From NCBI RefSeq assembly GCF_002776695.1, contig NZ_LFJC01000003.1, forward strand, positions 2,392,327 through 2,456,326: a stretch of DNA of 64,000 nucleotides, read 5' to 3'. Made by a program: the position numbers and the translations under genes. Source of the stretch: Bradyrhizobium nitroreducens. Lineage in GTDB: Bacteria; Pseudomonadota; Alphaproteobacteria; Rhizobiales; Xanthobacteraceae. The notes beneath the pieces are model-generated. The model did no database searches. It was not told the origin of the DNA and worked only from the letters and a program-made list of their open reading frames with translations. Positions 47,713-56,438 of the stretch are shown piece after piece; within the stretch, counting starts at the first letter, position 1; every line of letters begins with the position of its first letter.

Positions 47713-49125
47713 TCAACTTGATGCAGATGCGCGGCGCAGCCACGACAAAAATGCGGCGCAGATCATGATGAGTGTCACAAACAGCACAAGCGAGACCAGA
47801 AATCCTGCGCGCGCTGATTGCAACGCCTCCAGCGCGAAGAACACCGCGCCGATTGCGGCCACTCCGGCCGCATTTCCAATCTGCGCCGTGGTGCCGTAGA
47901 TGCCGGAGGCCGAGCCTGCGGCGACGGGCTTCACGGTCGCGAGCACCGCGCCGGAGAGCGGCGCCATCACCAATCCCTGGCCGTAGCCAAAGACGATCAT
48001 GGTGAAGGCGAGCAGGAGCGGCGACGGCGTATCGACAAAGCCTGCGACGAGCGCGAGGGCGGCGAGACCTGTGATCTGAACCGCGCAGCCTTCAATCAAC
48101 ACCTTGGTGCCGCGATGCCGCGTCCGCGCGCCGCTATGGCGCGACGCGACGACGAAAGCGATCGCGAGCGGAATGAAGGCCAAGCCGGCGGAGAGCGGCG
48201 GGATGTGGAGGCCGCGCTGCATGAACAGCGTCATGACGAGGTAGAAGGAGAGATTGGCGAGGAAGAAAAAGAAGGCGGCGCCGAGCCCGCGCAGGAAAGC
48301 AGCGTCCGCCAGCAGCGTGAGGTCGATGAGCGGCATGCCGCCGGCACGCGCGACCGCATGCTCCAGCTTCAGGAACGCGGCCAGGACGACGCCGCCGGCT
48401 GCCATCACGGCCCACAGCCAGGGTGCCCAGCCGACATCGTGGCCGAACAGCAGCGGGCCGATCAGGCACAGCAACCCCGCGAACAGGACCAAGCTGCCTT
48501 TGATGTCGAGCCTCGTGCCTGATCGCCGCGGCACCGACGGCATGATGCGCCAGGCGGCAAGAGCAATGATGAGGCCACTGGGCACGTTGACGAAGAACAC
48601 CGAACGCCAGCCGGTGCCGGCCAGATCAACCGTGATCAAGAGACCGCCGAGCAGGAAGCCTGCGGCGCCGGCCAGCCCGAGCACGATGCCGTAGATGGCG
48701 AAGGCGCGACTGCGCGATTCGTCGGTGAACAGCAGATGCAGTGTCGCCAGCACCTGAGGCACCATCAGCGCCGCGGTCGCGCCCTGCGCCAGCCGGGCGA
48801 TGATCAGCTCCGCAGCCGAATGCGCGAGGCCGCACCACAGCGACGTCAAGGTGAAGCCGAGCAAACCGGCCAGGAACACGCTCCTGGTGCCGTGGATGTC
48901 GCCGAGACGGCCACCGGTGACGACCAGCGTGGCGTAGGCGATCAAGTAAATCGCGACCACGGATTCGATCTCCGCCGGCGTCGCGCGCAGCTCGACCGCG
49001 ATGGTGGGAATGGCGACGTTCACGATGAAGGCATCGACGCCGAACATGAACTGGGCGGCGACGACGATCGCCAGCACCCACCAGCGGCGGGAGGAATCGA
49101 CTTGTCGCGTGACGATCTGGTGCAT
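47713..49125 (-). CDS. DHA2-family (14-TM) MFS exporter
   Basis: A 470-aa inner-membrane transporter with about fourteen helices. Motif D1 is DAFIVNVAIPTIAVELR and motif A is GRLGDIHGTRSVFLAG. Motif C is in GLAGAAGFLLGGLLITVDLAG. This is a drug/proton antiporter family like the one at 4618, but with no adjoining HlyD partner and no MarR gene, so it probably works alone. It is divergent from the flavin monooxygenase gene with a 229-bp gap. Export of an oxidised product or toxin from that cluster is possible but unproved. The ATG start is clear. Confidence 0.9.
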   Translation of the reverse strand: MHQIVTRQVDSSRRWWVLAIVVAAQFMFGVDAFIVNVAIPTIAVELRATPAEIESVVAIYLIAYATLVVTGGRLGDIHGTRSVFLAGLLGFTLTSLWCGLAHSAAELIIARLAQGATAALMVPQVLATLHLLFTDESRSRAFAIYGIVLGLAGAAGFLLGGLLITVDLAGTGWRSVFFVNVPSGLIIALAAWRIMPSVPRRSGTRLDIKGSLVLFAGLLCLIGPLLFGHDVGWAPWLWAVMAAGGVVLAAFLKLEHAVARAGGMPLIDLTLLADAAFLRGLGAAFFFFLANLSFYLVMTLFMQRGLHIPPLSAGLAFIPLAIAFVVASRHSGARTRHRGTKVLIEGCAVQITGLAALALVAGFVDTPSPLLLAFTMIVFGYGQGLVMAPLSGAVLATVKPVAAGSASGIYGTTAQIGNAAGVAAIGAVFFALEALQSARAGFLVSLVLFVTLIMICAAFLSWLRRASASS

Positions 49126-49354
49126 CGGCGCAGAATCCGGGACTATCCTTGCCCGATGATTTCAGACCGTGGACGGTGTCGCGATTACCTCGGAGGTCAG
49201 ATTCGCGGGCTCCAAGCCCGGCCATGACGGAGAACCTGGCTTCATCGCATGCCTGCATTCCGTGGCACGGGAGACCGCGCGATTGCGTTCGTGCCCCCGG
49301 GCACGTAGCCTTGTGGCCTCAACAATCAGAAAATCAAAGGCCGGAGAAAACGTC

Positions 49355-50593
49355 ATGGCGCGTCTGAAGTTCGGAGCCTTCCTTGCCCCGCATCACCCGA
49401 TCGGGGAGCATCCGATGCTCCAGTTCCGGCGCGACCTCGACCTGGTCGAGCAGCTGGACGCGCTCGGTTATGATGAATTCTGGTGTGGCGAGCACCATTC
49501 CTCGGGCTGGGAGATGATCGCCTCGCCCGAGATGTTCCTGGCGGCGGCCGGCGAGCGAACCAAGCGGATCAAGCTCGGCACCGGCGTGGTGTCGCTGCCC
49601 TATCATCATCCCTACAACGTCGCCCAACGCATGGTGCAGCTCGACCACATGACCGGCGGCCGCGCCATCTTCGGTTCCGGCCCCGGCGCGCTCGCCTCCG
49701 ACGCCCATACGCTCGGCATCGACCCGATGACGCAGCGCGACCGCCAGGACGAGGCGATCGGCGTCATCCGGCGCCTGTTCAACGGCGAGCGCGTCACCGC
49801 CAAGAGCGATTGGTTCACGATGAACGACGCCGCGCTGCAGATCCTGCCGCTGCAGGAGGAGATGCCGTTCGTGGTGGCCTCGCAGATCTCGCCTTCAGGC
49901 ATGACACTCGCCGGCAAATACGGCATCGGCATCATCTCGCTGGGCTCGATGACGACGCAGGGACTGATGTCGCTGCAGCAGCAATGGCAGTTCGCCGAGG
50001 ACGCCGCGAAGAAACACGGCACCACGGTGAACCGCGCCGACTGGCGCGTGCTGCTGACCTTCCACATCGCCGAGACCCGCGAGCAGGCGCGCCGCGAGGC
50101 CGGCGCCGGGCTGATGCGCTGGCACAACGAATATAATGTCGGCACGCTGCAGCGGCCGGGCCTCACCGCTTTCTCCTCGCCGGATGAGGCCGTGGACAAG
50201 ACTGCCTTCGTCGAGGGCGCGGCCTCCACCATCGGCACGCCCGACGATCTCGTCAAAACCATCAAGAACGTGATGCAGGTGTCGGGCGGCGTCGGCGCCA
50301 TCATCGGCTTCGTGCACGACTGGGCCAATCCGGAAAATACGCGCCGGAGCTGGGACATGGTCGCGCGCTACGTCGTGCCCGAGATCAACGGCTATATCGA
50401 CGGCCTGCGCAGGTCGCAAAAATTCGTGATCGAGAACCGCGCCATCTTCGAGCGTGCGGGACAGGCGGTGATGGCCAAGATCATGGAGAACGAGAAAGCC
50501 GCCGAGGCGCTGAAGGTGACCGGCCCCGGCCGCGTCGCCATTCCCGCCGTCAACGCGCCGGATCTGCAGAAGGAAGCGGCGAAGAGGGGATAA
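49355..50593 (+). CDS. LLM-class flavin-dependent oxidoreductase (limonene/alkane monooxygenase-like)
   Basis: A 412-aa luciferase-like monooxygenase. The TIM-barrel opening is RLKFGAFLAPHHPIGEHPMLQFRRDLDL, then GYDEFWCGEHHSSGWEMIASPEMFLAAAGERTKRIKLGTGVVSLPYHHPYNVA, the typical family run. The flavin region follows in GRAIFGSGPGALASDAHTLG. These enzymes use reduced FMN with oxygen to insert oxygen into alkanes, terpenes, sulfonates or aldehydes; a flavin reductase partner is expected elsewhere. ATG 49355 has GGAG nine bases upstream. A P450 gene follows on the same strand after 164 bp, with a hairpin between them. Confidence 0.9.
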   Translation: MARLKFGAFLAPHHPIGEHPMLQFRRDLDLVEQLDALGYDEFWCGEHHSSGWEMIASPEMFLAAAGERTKRIKLGTGVVSLPYHHPYNVAQRMVQLDHMTGGRAIFGSGPGALASDAHTLGIDPMTQRDRQDEAIGVIRRLFNGERVTAKSDWFTMNDAALQILPLQEEMPFVVASQISPSGMTLAGKYGIGIISLGSMTTQGLMSLQQQWQFAEDAAKKHGTTVNRADWRVLLTFHIAETREQARREAGAGLMRWHNEYNVGTLQRPGLTAFSSPDEAVDKTAFVEGAASTIGTPDDLVKTIKNVMQVSGGVGAIIGFVHDWANPENTRRSWDMVARYVVPEINGYIDGLRRSQKFVIENRAIFERAGQAVMAKIMENEKAAEALKVTGPGRVAIPAVNAPDLQKEAAKRG

Positions 50594-50615
50594 CCGGGGA
50601 AGGCCTGTCGCCATT

Positions 50616-50663
50616 CGTCGTCCCGGCCCCCCACCGCGCAGCTCCGCAGGGCCCGGGACGACG
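50616..50663. repeat. Hairpin repeat between the LLM and P450 genes
   Basis: CGTCGTCCCGG (50616-50626) and CCGGGACGACG (50653-50663) are perfect 11-bp arms with a 26-nt GC-rich loop. The edge GTCGTCCCGG is shared with family B. Confidence 0.7.
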
Positions 50664-50757
50664 ATGTAGGTGTGACGATTTTGTGCGTAAGACGACCGCA
50701 GCTCATCGCGGCCGGATCGTGGTATGTTCGCGGAATCTGCCAACCGGAGCAATCGTC

Positions 50758-52134
50758 ATGTCGATGCAGAATGTGGCCGCAACGGCGCCCGATTACACCG
50801 CGCCCAAGCGCAACGCCCTGACGCACATTCCCGGCGACGAAGGCTGGCCGATCGTCGGCAAGACCTTTCAGGTGCTGGCCGATCCCAAAGGCCATGTCGA
50901 GGCGAACGGCGCCAAATACGGCCCGGTCTACCGCACTCATATTTTCGGCGAGACCAATGTCGTGCTGCTCGGGCCCGAGGCCAACGAGCTCGTGATGTTC
51001 GACCAGAAAAAACTGTTCTCCTCGACCCATGGCTGGAACAAGGTGCTCGGCCTGTTGTTTCCGCGCGGATTGATGCTGCTCGATTTCGACGAGCACCGGC
51101 TGCACCGCAAGGCGCTGTCTGTCGCGTTCAAGTCGGGACCGATGAAATCCTATCTGGCCGATCTCGACCGTGGCATCGCCGCGCGGGTCGCGGAGTGGAA
51201 GGCCAAACCCGGCGAGATGCAGCTCTATCCCGCAATGAAGCAGCTCACGCTCGATCTCGCGGCGGCATCCTTCCTCGGCGCCGACATCGGGCCGGAGGTC
51301 GACGAGATCAACCGCGCCTTCGTCGACATGGTCGCGGCTGCCGTCGCGCCGATCCGCCGCCCCCTGCCCGGCACCCAGATGGCGCGCGGCGTTGCGGGGC
51401 GCAAGCGCATCGTCGCCTATTTCCGCGAGCAGATCCCGCTACGACGCGGCAATCACGGCGGCGACGATCTGTTCTCGCAGCTCTGCCGCGCCACCCATGA
51501 GGACGGCGCGCTGCTGTCCGAGCAGGACATCATCGACCACATGAGCTTCCTGATGATGGCGGCGCACGACACGCTGACCTCGTCGCTGACCTCCTTCATC
51601 GGTGAGCTCGCCGCCAATCCGGACTGGCAGGACCGTCTGCGCGCGGAAGTTCTGGCGCTCGGGCTCGCTCCGGGAGCGCCGAGCAGCTTCGACGATCTGG
51701 AGAAGATGCCGCTGTCGGAGATGGCGTTCAAGGAAGCGCTGCGGATCAAGCCGCCGGTGCCCTCGATGCCGCGCCGCGCGATGCGCGATTTCACCTTCAA
51801 AGGCTTTACGATACCCGCCGGCACCGCGGTCGGCGTCAATCCACTCTATACGCATCACATGAAGGACATCTGGCCGGAGCCGGACCGCTTCGATCCCTTG
51901 CGCTTCACCGAGGACGCCCAGCGCGACCGTCATCGCTTCGCCTTCGTCCCGTTCGGCGGCGGCGCGCATATGTGCCTCGGCCTGCACTTCGCCTACATGC
52001 AGGCGAAATGCTTCGCGCGGCACTTCCTGCAGAACCTCGAAGTGTCGCTGGAGCCGGGCTACAAGCCGGACTGGCAGATGTGGCCGATCCCGAAGCCACG
52101 AGATGGGCTGCGGGTGAGGGTGAAGGCGGTGTGA
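50758..52134 (+). CDS. Cytochrome P450
   Basis: A 458-aa soluble P450. The heme-ligand motif is FVPFGGGAHMCLGLHFA, with Cys406 as the axial thiolate. The I-helix oxygen-activation motif is LMMAAHDTLTSSL, with the acid-alcohol pair modified to His-Asp-Thr. The K-helix ExxR lies in EMAFKEALRIKPPVPS, and the PERF-like DRFDPLRF follows. It has no membrane anchor. Electron partners are not encoded nearby. Substrates could be terpenoids or fatty acids; the neighbouring monooxygenase and SDR hint at one oxidative route. ATG 50758 has GGAG ten bases upstream. Confidence 0.93.
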   Translation: MSMQNVAATAPDYTAPKRNALTHIPGDEGWPIVGKTFQVLADPKGHVEANGAKYGPVYRTHIFGETNVVLLGPEANELVMFDQKKLFSSTHGWNKVLGLLFPRGLMLLDFDEHRLHRKALSVAFKSGPMKSYLADLDRGIAARVAEWKAKPGEMQLYPAMKQLTLDLAAASFLGADIGPEVDEINRAFVDMVAAAVAPIRRPLPGTQMARGVAGRKRIVAYFREQIPLRRGNHGGDDLFSQLCRATHEDGALLSEQDIIDHMSFLMMAAHDTLTSSLTSFIGELAANPDWQDRLRAEVLALGLAPGAPSSFDDLEKMPLSEMAFKEALRIKPPVPSMPRRAMRDFTFKGFTIPAGTAVGVNPLYTHHMKDIWPEPDRFDPLRFTEDAQRDRHRFAFVPFGGGAHMCLGLHFAYMQAKCFARHFLQNLEVSLEPGYKPDWQMWPIPKPRDGLRVRVKAV

Positions 52135-52138
52135 GCTT

Positions 52139-52265
52139 CTCGTGTCCCGGACGCGCGAAGCGCGAGCCGGGACACAGAATCCTGAAGTGCGTTCAGTTCG
52201 GAGCGATGGGCCCCGGCTCTGCAGCGCACCGCTGAAGAAGCGCTGCGCTGCGTCCGGGGCACGAG
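52139..52265. repeat. Palindromic element (family D), copy 2, inverted
   Basis: CTCGTGTCCCGGACGC at the left and GCGTCCGGGGCACGAG at the right. The right half (from 52213) is the reverse complement of 41793-41840, including the AGCGCACCGCTGAAGAAGCG stretch. It lies between the convergent P450 and SDR genes. Confidence 0.85.
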
Positions 52266-52271
52266 ACCTGT

Positions 52272-53111
52272 TTACGCCCCCTGATCGAACGCCTTGCGCA
52301 AGGCCACATAGCCCTGCTGCTGCTGGCTCCAGTTGCGGCCACCGGTCATGGCGCCGTCGACGACGAGGTCGTGGCCGTTGATGAAGCTGGATTCGTCGCT
52401 GGCCAGGAACACTGCGGCCTGGGCAATGTCGTCGGGCAGGCCGGCGCGCGGGATCGGCTGCGCGGTCTTGTAGACCTCGCGCATCACCGCAGGCGTCTTC
52501 TCCGCGGCATCAGTCGACAGCCCCAGCGCTTTGCCGAAAATGCCGGTCGCGATCGCGCCCGGCGAGATCGCGTTGACGCGCACATTGGACTCGCCGAGCT
52601 CCATCGCCACGCATTTGGTGAGATGGATCACCGCGGCCTTGGCCGCGCTATAGACCATCGAGGACGAGAAGCCGGCGAGACGTCCGGCAATGCTGCCATT
52701 GTTGATGATGCTGCCGCTCCCCTGCTTCTTCATATGAGGCGCGGCGTGCTTCATGCCGAGCATGACGCTGCGCACGAGGGTCGCCATCGCCGCGTCGAAG
52801 CGCTCGACCTCGAGGCCCTCGATGCCGCCGGTCTGCGCCGGACCGCCGGCATTGTTGAACAGGCAGTCGATGCGGCCGAACCTGTCCACGGCGAGCGCGA
52901 TCAGGGCCTGCATCTGCGCCTCGACTGTGACGTCGGTTTGGAGGAAGACGCAATTGGCCCCGAGCTGCTTCGCCAGCGCCTCGCCTTCCGGTAGACGCCG
53001 GCCCGCGATCACAATTTTGGCACCTTCGGCAACGAAGACTTCCGCAGTGCGCAATCCGATCCCGCTCGTCGCTCCCGTGATCACCGCAACCTTGCCGTCC
53101 AGCCTGCCCAT
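52272..53111 (-). CDS. Short-chain dehydrogenase/reductase (SDR)
   Basis: A 279-aa NAD(P)-dependent oxidoreductase of the classical SDR type. The cofactor motif is VAVITGATSGIGLRTAEVF, then DCLFNNAGGPAQ, the catalytic serine in NNGSIAGRLAGFSSS and the YSAAKAAVIHLTK motif (Tyr-x3-Lys). The C-terminal cap has DLVVDGAMTGG. ATG 53111 has AGGA eight bases upstream. It is convergent with the P450 and may oxidise an alcohol formed by it. A typical 3-oxoacyl-ACP reductase role is possible too. Confidence 0.9.
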   Translation of the reverse strand: MGRLDGKVAVITGATSGIGLRTAEVFVAEGAKIVIAGRRLPEGEALAKQLGANCVFLQTDVTVEAQMQALIALAVDRFGRIDCLFNNAGGPAQTGGIEGLEVERFDAAMATLVRSVMLGMKHAAPHMKKQGSGSIINNGSIAGRLAGFSSSMVYSAAKAAVIHLTKCVAMELGESNVRVNAISPGAIATGIFGKALGLSTDAAEKTPAVMREVYKTAQPIPRAGLPDDIAQAAVFLASDESSFINGHDLVVDGAMTGGRNWSQQQQGYVALRKAFDQGA

Positions 53112-53290
53112 GGAATGTTCCTGTTTTCGAACGATTTGATGACAAATGACGAACATCGACCGCTGCCGTTGCAGCAGCGGCCACTATCCCCGCCTGCTTG
53201 CGACAAGGCAAGCTATGCTTGGGCGAACGGGATGCGTAACATCCTCATGGGCCGATCGAATTTCGAACGCATATCGCAACTGAGCTGCGC

Positions 53291-54256
53291 ATGGGGAAGC
53301 TGATCGACGAATTCCGCAAGGGCTGGCAGGGCGCGGCGCCGCCATCCGTCGGTCTGAGCATTGCGTTTGCGGTGGCCTGCCTGCTGGTTGCGACGCTGGC
53401 GCGCTGGGCGCTGGCCCATGTGCGGCCCGACGTCTACTTCACACCCTACTTTCCGGCCGTGTTCTTTGCCGCCGCGTTCGGAGGCTTCCGGATCGGGATC
53501 GTGACCGCCCTCGTCGGCGGCGTGCTCGGCGTCGTCGTGAATTTCGGCGATGCCTTCGCCGACCGCGCCCGGTTTGCCCTGCTTGCACTCTATTGGGCGG
53601 TCTGCGCGCTCACCATCTGGGGCGTCGAGCACTACCGCACCATGCTGGCAGAGCAGCGCCGGATCTCCAAACGCCTGATCGAGGAAGAAGAGTATCGCAA
53701 GCTGCTGGTCGACGAGCTCCAGCACCGGCTGAAGAACAAGCTGTCGACGGTGCACGCCGTGCTGCACCAGGTGCTGCATGACCAGCCGCTGGTCTGGGCC
53801 CGGATCGATCCGCGGCTCCGCTCGCTCGCGGCGACCGACGATCTGATCTCGCGGATCGACAAGGCCGGCTGCGACATCCGCGACCTCCTGATCTCGGAGC
53901 TCGGCCCCTACGGCCACGTCCGCTTCACCCTCAATGGCGATCGGCTGTTCCTGCCGCCGAAGCTCGCGGTCACGCTGTCATTGATGTTTCACGAGCTCGC
54001 CACCAATGCAGGCAAATATGGTGCGTTCTCCTCGCCCCGTGGCCTGTTGCAGGTCTCGTGGACCATCAGCGACGACCGCCTGACCGTCACCTGGGACGAA
54101 AACGAGGGCCCGAGCGTGGACAAGGTGTCCGAACCCGGCTTCGGCACCAAGCTGCTGAAATCGGCATTGTCGGCCTTCGACGGCAGAACCGAGATCACCT
54201 ATTTGAAGACCGGGCTGCATTGCATCATGCAGTGTCGAATCCCGCGAAGCGAATAG
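53291..54256 (+). CDS. HWE-family sensor histidine kinase with DUF4118-like membrane domain
   Basis: A 321-aa kinase. Four hydrophobic segments in residues 20-112 form a KdpD-like (DUF4118) membrane domain with no large periplasmic loop. A coiled linker (EQRRISKRLIEEEEYRKLL) leads to the phospho-acceptor His145 in DELQHRLKNKLSTV. The N-box is HELATNAGKYGAF and WDENEG provides the Trp-x-Glu of the HWE class. It lacks a receiver. In this group such kinases often act in the general-stress (PhyR/EcfG) or light/redox route, but the target is unknown. It is divergent from the SDR. The ATG start is clear. Confidence 0.9.
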   Translation: MGKLIDEFRKGWQGAAPPSVGLSIAFAVACLLVATLARWALAHVRPDVYFTPYFPAVFFAAAFGGFRIGIVTALVGGVLGVVVNFGDAFADRARFALLALYWAVCALTIWGVEHYRTMLAEQRRISKRLIEEEEYRKLLVDELQHRLKNKLSTVHAVLHQVLHDQPLVWARIDPRLRSLAATDDLISRIDKAGCDIRDLLISELGPYGHVRFTLNGDRLFLPPKLAVTLSLMFHELATNAGKYGAFSSPRGLLQVSWTISDDRLTVTWDENEGPSVDKVSEPGFGTKLLKSALSAFDGRTEITYLKTGLHCIMQCRIPRSE

Positions 54257-54431
54257 CATCGCACGCCAAGCGAAAGCGCAACCCGCGCGCTGCCCGCCGT
54301 TTCGCATGCGCCGTTGACGCTCTGTTAATGACGATCGTCGGCGTAGCTCGCATCGTCGCAAGTTTCACCCAAAACACCCCCGTATTTCTCCGGAGCCCTT
54401 AACCAAACTTAAGAGGGAACCACGCAAGATC

Positions 54432-56213
54432 GTGCTCATTGCAAAACGCGCTGAAACAACAAGATTCATGACTTCTATGAACGACAACAAATATTCCGGC
54501 GCGAGCGAAGCCGAGCTCGGATTTCTCAAGGAAATCGTTAGAATGCTGCCGGCGGGCCTGACCGTGCAGGATGCGCATGGCGAGCTTCTGCTGGTTAACG
54601 ACGCCGCGGCCGCGCAGCTCGGCATGGACGGCAGCCGTCCCTCACCCGATCTTTCGCCGCGCCGCGAAGCCTGCCGCCAGGCCCTGAGTGCCGGCCAGCC
54701 TGTCGTCACCGAGGAGGCACTTCATGGCGGCGCCGCCCGACAAGTGCTGCTCACCACCCATCGTCCCGTCCGCCTCGCCGGACGCGAGCTGCTGATCTCG
54801 GCGTCCTCCGACATCACCGAGCAGAAGAATTTCGAGGACCAGCTGTTCCGCTCGGCCTATTTCGACGAGCTGACCGGGCTGCCCTCGCGGCGCGTGATCG
54901 AACATCGCGCCAACGGCCTGCTGTCGGAGAGAAGCGGCGGCGAGCGTTTCGCGCTGGCTTTCCTCGACGTCGACAATTTCAAGCACATCAACGACTATTA
55001 CGGCCACGCCGTCGGCGACGCGCTGCTGGTCGAGCTGTCGAAGCGGCTCGGACGCGACCTGCGCGATTCGGACATGCTGTCGCGCATCTCCGGCGACGAA
55101 TTCCTGCTGCTGCTCTCGCCGATCCAGAGCCAGGAGGAGGTCGCCGAGTTCATCCAGGCGACGCTGGAGCGGCTGACCGCGCCGTTCTTCATCGACAATT
55201 CGGAGGTCTTCGCCTCGACCTCGGTCGGCATCAGCCTCTATCCCGATCACGGAAGCAGCTTCGAGACGCTGCGCCAGAACGCCGACATCGCGATGTATCG
55301 CATCAAGAATGACGGCAAGGGGATGGCGGCCTTCTTCGATGCCAGCATGGAGCGCGAGGCGCAGGCGCGGACCAAGATCGAGCAGTCGCTGCGGCTCGCG
55401 ATCCTCGAAAAGCGCTTCTGCTGCGCTTTCCAGTCCAAGGTCGACATCCGCACGCAGGCCGTGAAGGGCATCGAGGCATTGGTGCGCCTGCGCGACGACG
55501 AAGGCGTGATCCAGGCGCCCGGCTCGTTCATCAATCTCGCCGGCGAGCTCGGGCTGATCGACGAGCTCACTCATCTCGTGCTCGCCGAGATCGTCAAATC
55601 GATCGACCTGATCAACGAGACGTTCGGCGCGGAAGCCACCATCAGCATCAATGTCGCCGCCAAGCAGGCCGGCAAGCCCGAGTTCATGCGCAGCTTTGCG
55701 CAGGCGCTGGAAGAGACCGGCTTTCCCCAGCGCTTCATGATCGAGGTGACGGAAGACGCTTTCGTCGCCAAGAATCACTTCCAGGCCGAGATCCTGCCGA
55801 TGTTCCGCAAGCTCGGCGTCGGCATCTCGATCGACGATTTCGGCACCGGCTATTCCTCGCTCTCGGCGCTGGCCGACATCACGGCCGACGAGATCAAGAT
55901 CGACCGCTCCTTCATCACCGACATCCATAAGCGCCCGCGCAGCCAGGGCATCCTGCGCGCGATCGAATCCTTGAGCGAGGCGCTCGGCATGACCGTGATC
56001 GCCGAAGGCCTCGAATCCTACGAAGAGCTCGCTTATCTCCAGGCCGCGACCAAGATCCGCTACGCGCAAGGCTATTACTTCTCGCGCCCGATCTTTCTCG
56101 AGGAGCTGAAGCTCGCCACCCCGCTCTCCAGCGAGTCGCGGGCGAGCGTCGTCAGCCGCCCGATGCAGCACAACCGCCAGGGCTATTCGCGCGCGAGCGG
56201 ATACCGGCGGTAG
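54432..56213 (+). CDS. PAS/GGDEF/EAL protein, probable c-di-GMP turnover
   Basis: A cytoplasmic protein of 593 aa or slightly less. A PAS-like domain (about 25-125, IVRMLPAGLTVQDAHGELLLVNDAA) leads into a GGDEF domain, whose active-site loop reads ISGDEFLLLL (SGDEF, a variant that can still be active). An EAL domain follows with KGIEALVRLRD, the metal/loop-6 segment IDDFGTGYSSL and YAQGYYFSRPI. Both catalytic sites look intact. No membrane anchor. The start is uncertain: the GTG at 54432 has GAGGG too far upstream, and ATGs at 54468 and 54477 are alternatives. It could be a bifunctional enzyme or a mainly phosphodiesterase one. Confidence 0.9.
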   Translation: MLIAKRAETTRFMTSMNDNKYSGASEAELGFLKEIVRMLPAGLTVQDAHGELLLVNDAAAAQLGMDGSRPSPDLSPRREACRQALSAGQPVVTEEALHGGAARQVLLTTHRPVRLAGRELLISASSDITEQKNFEDQLFRSAYFDELTGLPSRRVIEHRANGLLSERSGGERFALAFLDVDNFKHINDYYGHAVGDALLVELSKRLGRDLRDSDMLSRISGDEFLLLLSPIQSQEEVAEFIQATLERLTAPFFIDNSEVFASTSVGISLYPDHGSSFETLRQNADIAMYRIKNDGKGMAAFFDASMEREAQARTKIEQSLRLAILEKRFCCAFQSKVDIRTQAVKGIEALVRLRDDEGVIQAPGSFINLAGELGLIDELTHLVLAEIVKSIDLINETFGAEATISINVAAKQAGKPEFMRSFAQALEETGFPQRFMIEVTEDAFVAKNHFQAEILPMFRKLGVGISIDDFGTGYSSLSALADITADEIKIDRSFITDIHKRPRSQGILRAIESLSEALGMTVIAEGLESYEELAYLQAATKIRYAQGYYFSRPIFLEELKLATPLSSESRASVVSRPMQHNRQGYSRASGYRR

Positions 56214-56236
56214 GGACGATCGCGCCGCTCCAATCT

Positions 56237-56347
56237 CGCTGTCGTCGCCCGGCTTGACCGGGCGACCCAGTATTCCAGAGACAGTCGTTATTGAATCGAA
56301 AGGCCGCGGCATACTGGCTGCCCCGGTCAAGCCGGAGCATGACAGCG
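56237..56347. repeat. Palindromic element (CGCTGTCGTCGCCCGG type)
   Basis: CGCTGTCGTCGCCCGGCTTG at the left pairs imperfectly with CAAGCCGGAGCATGACAGCG at the right. GTCGCCCGGCTTGACCGGGCGAC is a hairpin by itself. It lies between two co-directional genes, GGDEF/EAL and the sigma-54 activator. Confidence 0.75.
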
Positions 56348-56438
56348 GGGATGGGGCGGCACCTCGACGCCCCCATTTCCCCCTTTGAAATTGCTGGTCT
56401 TTTGGTAATACACGGGCAGGCTTCCCGCGAGGCATGCC

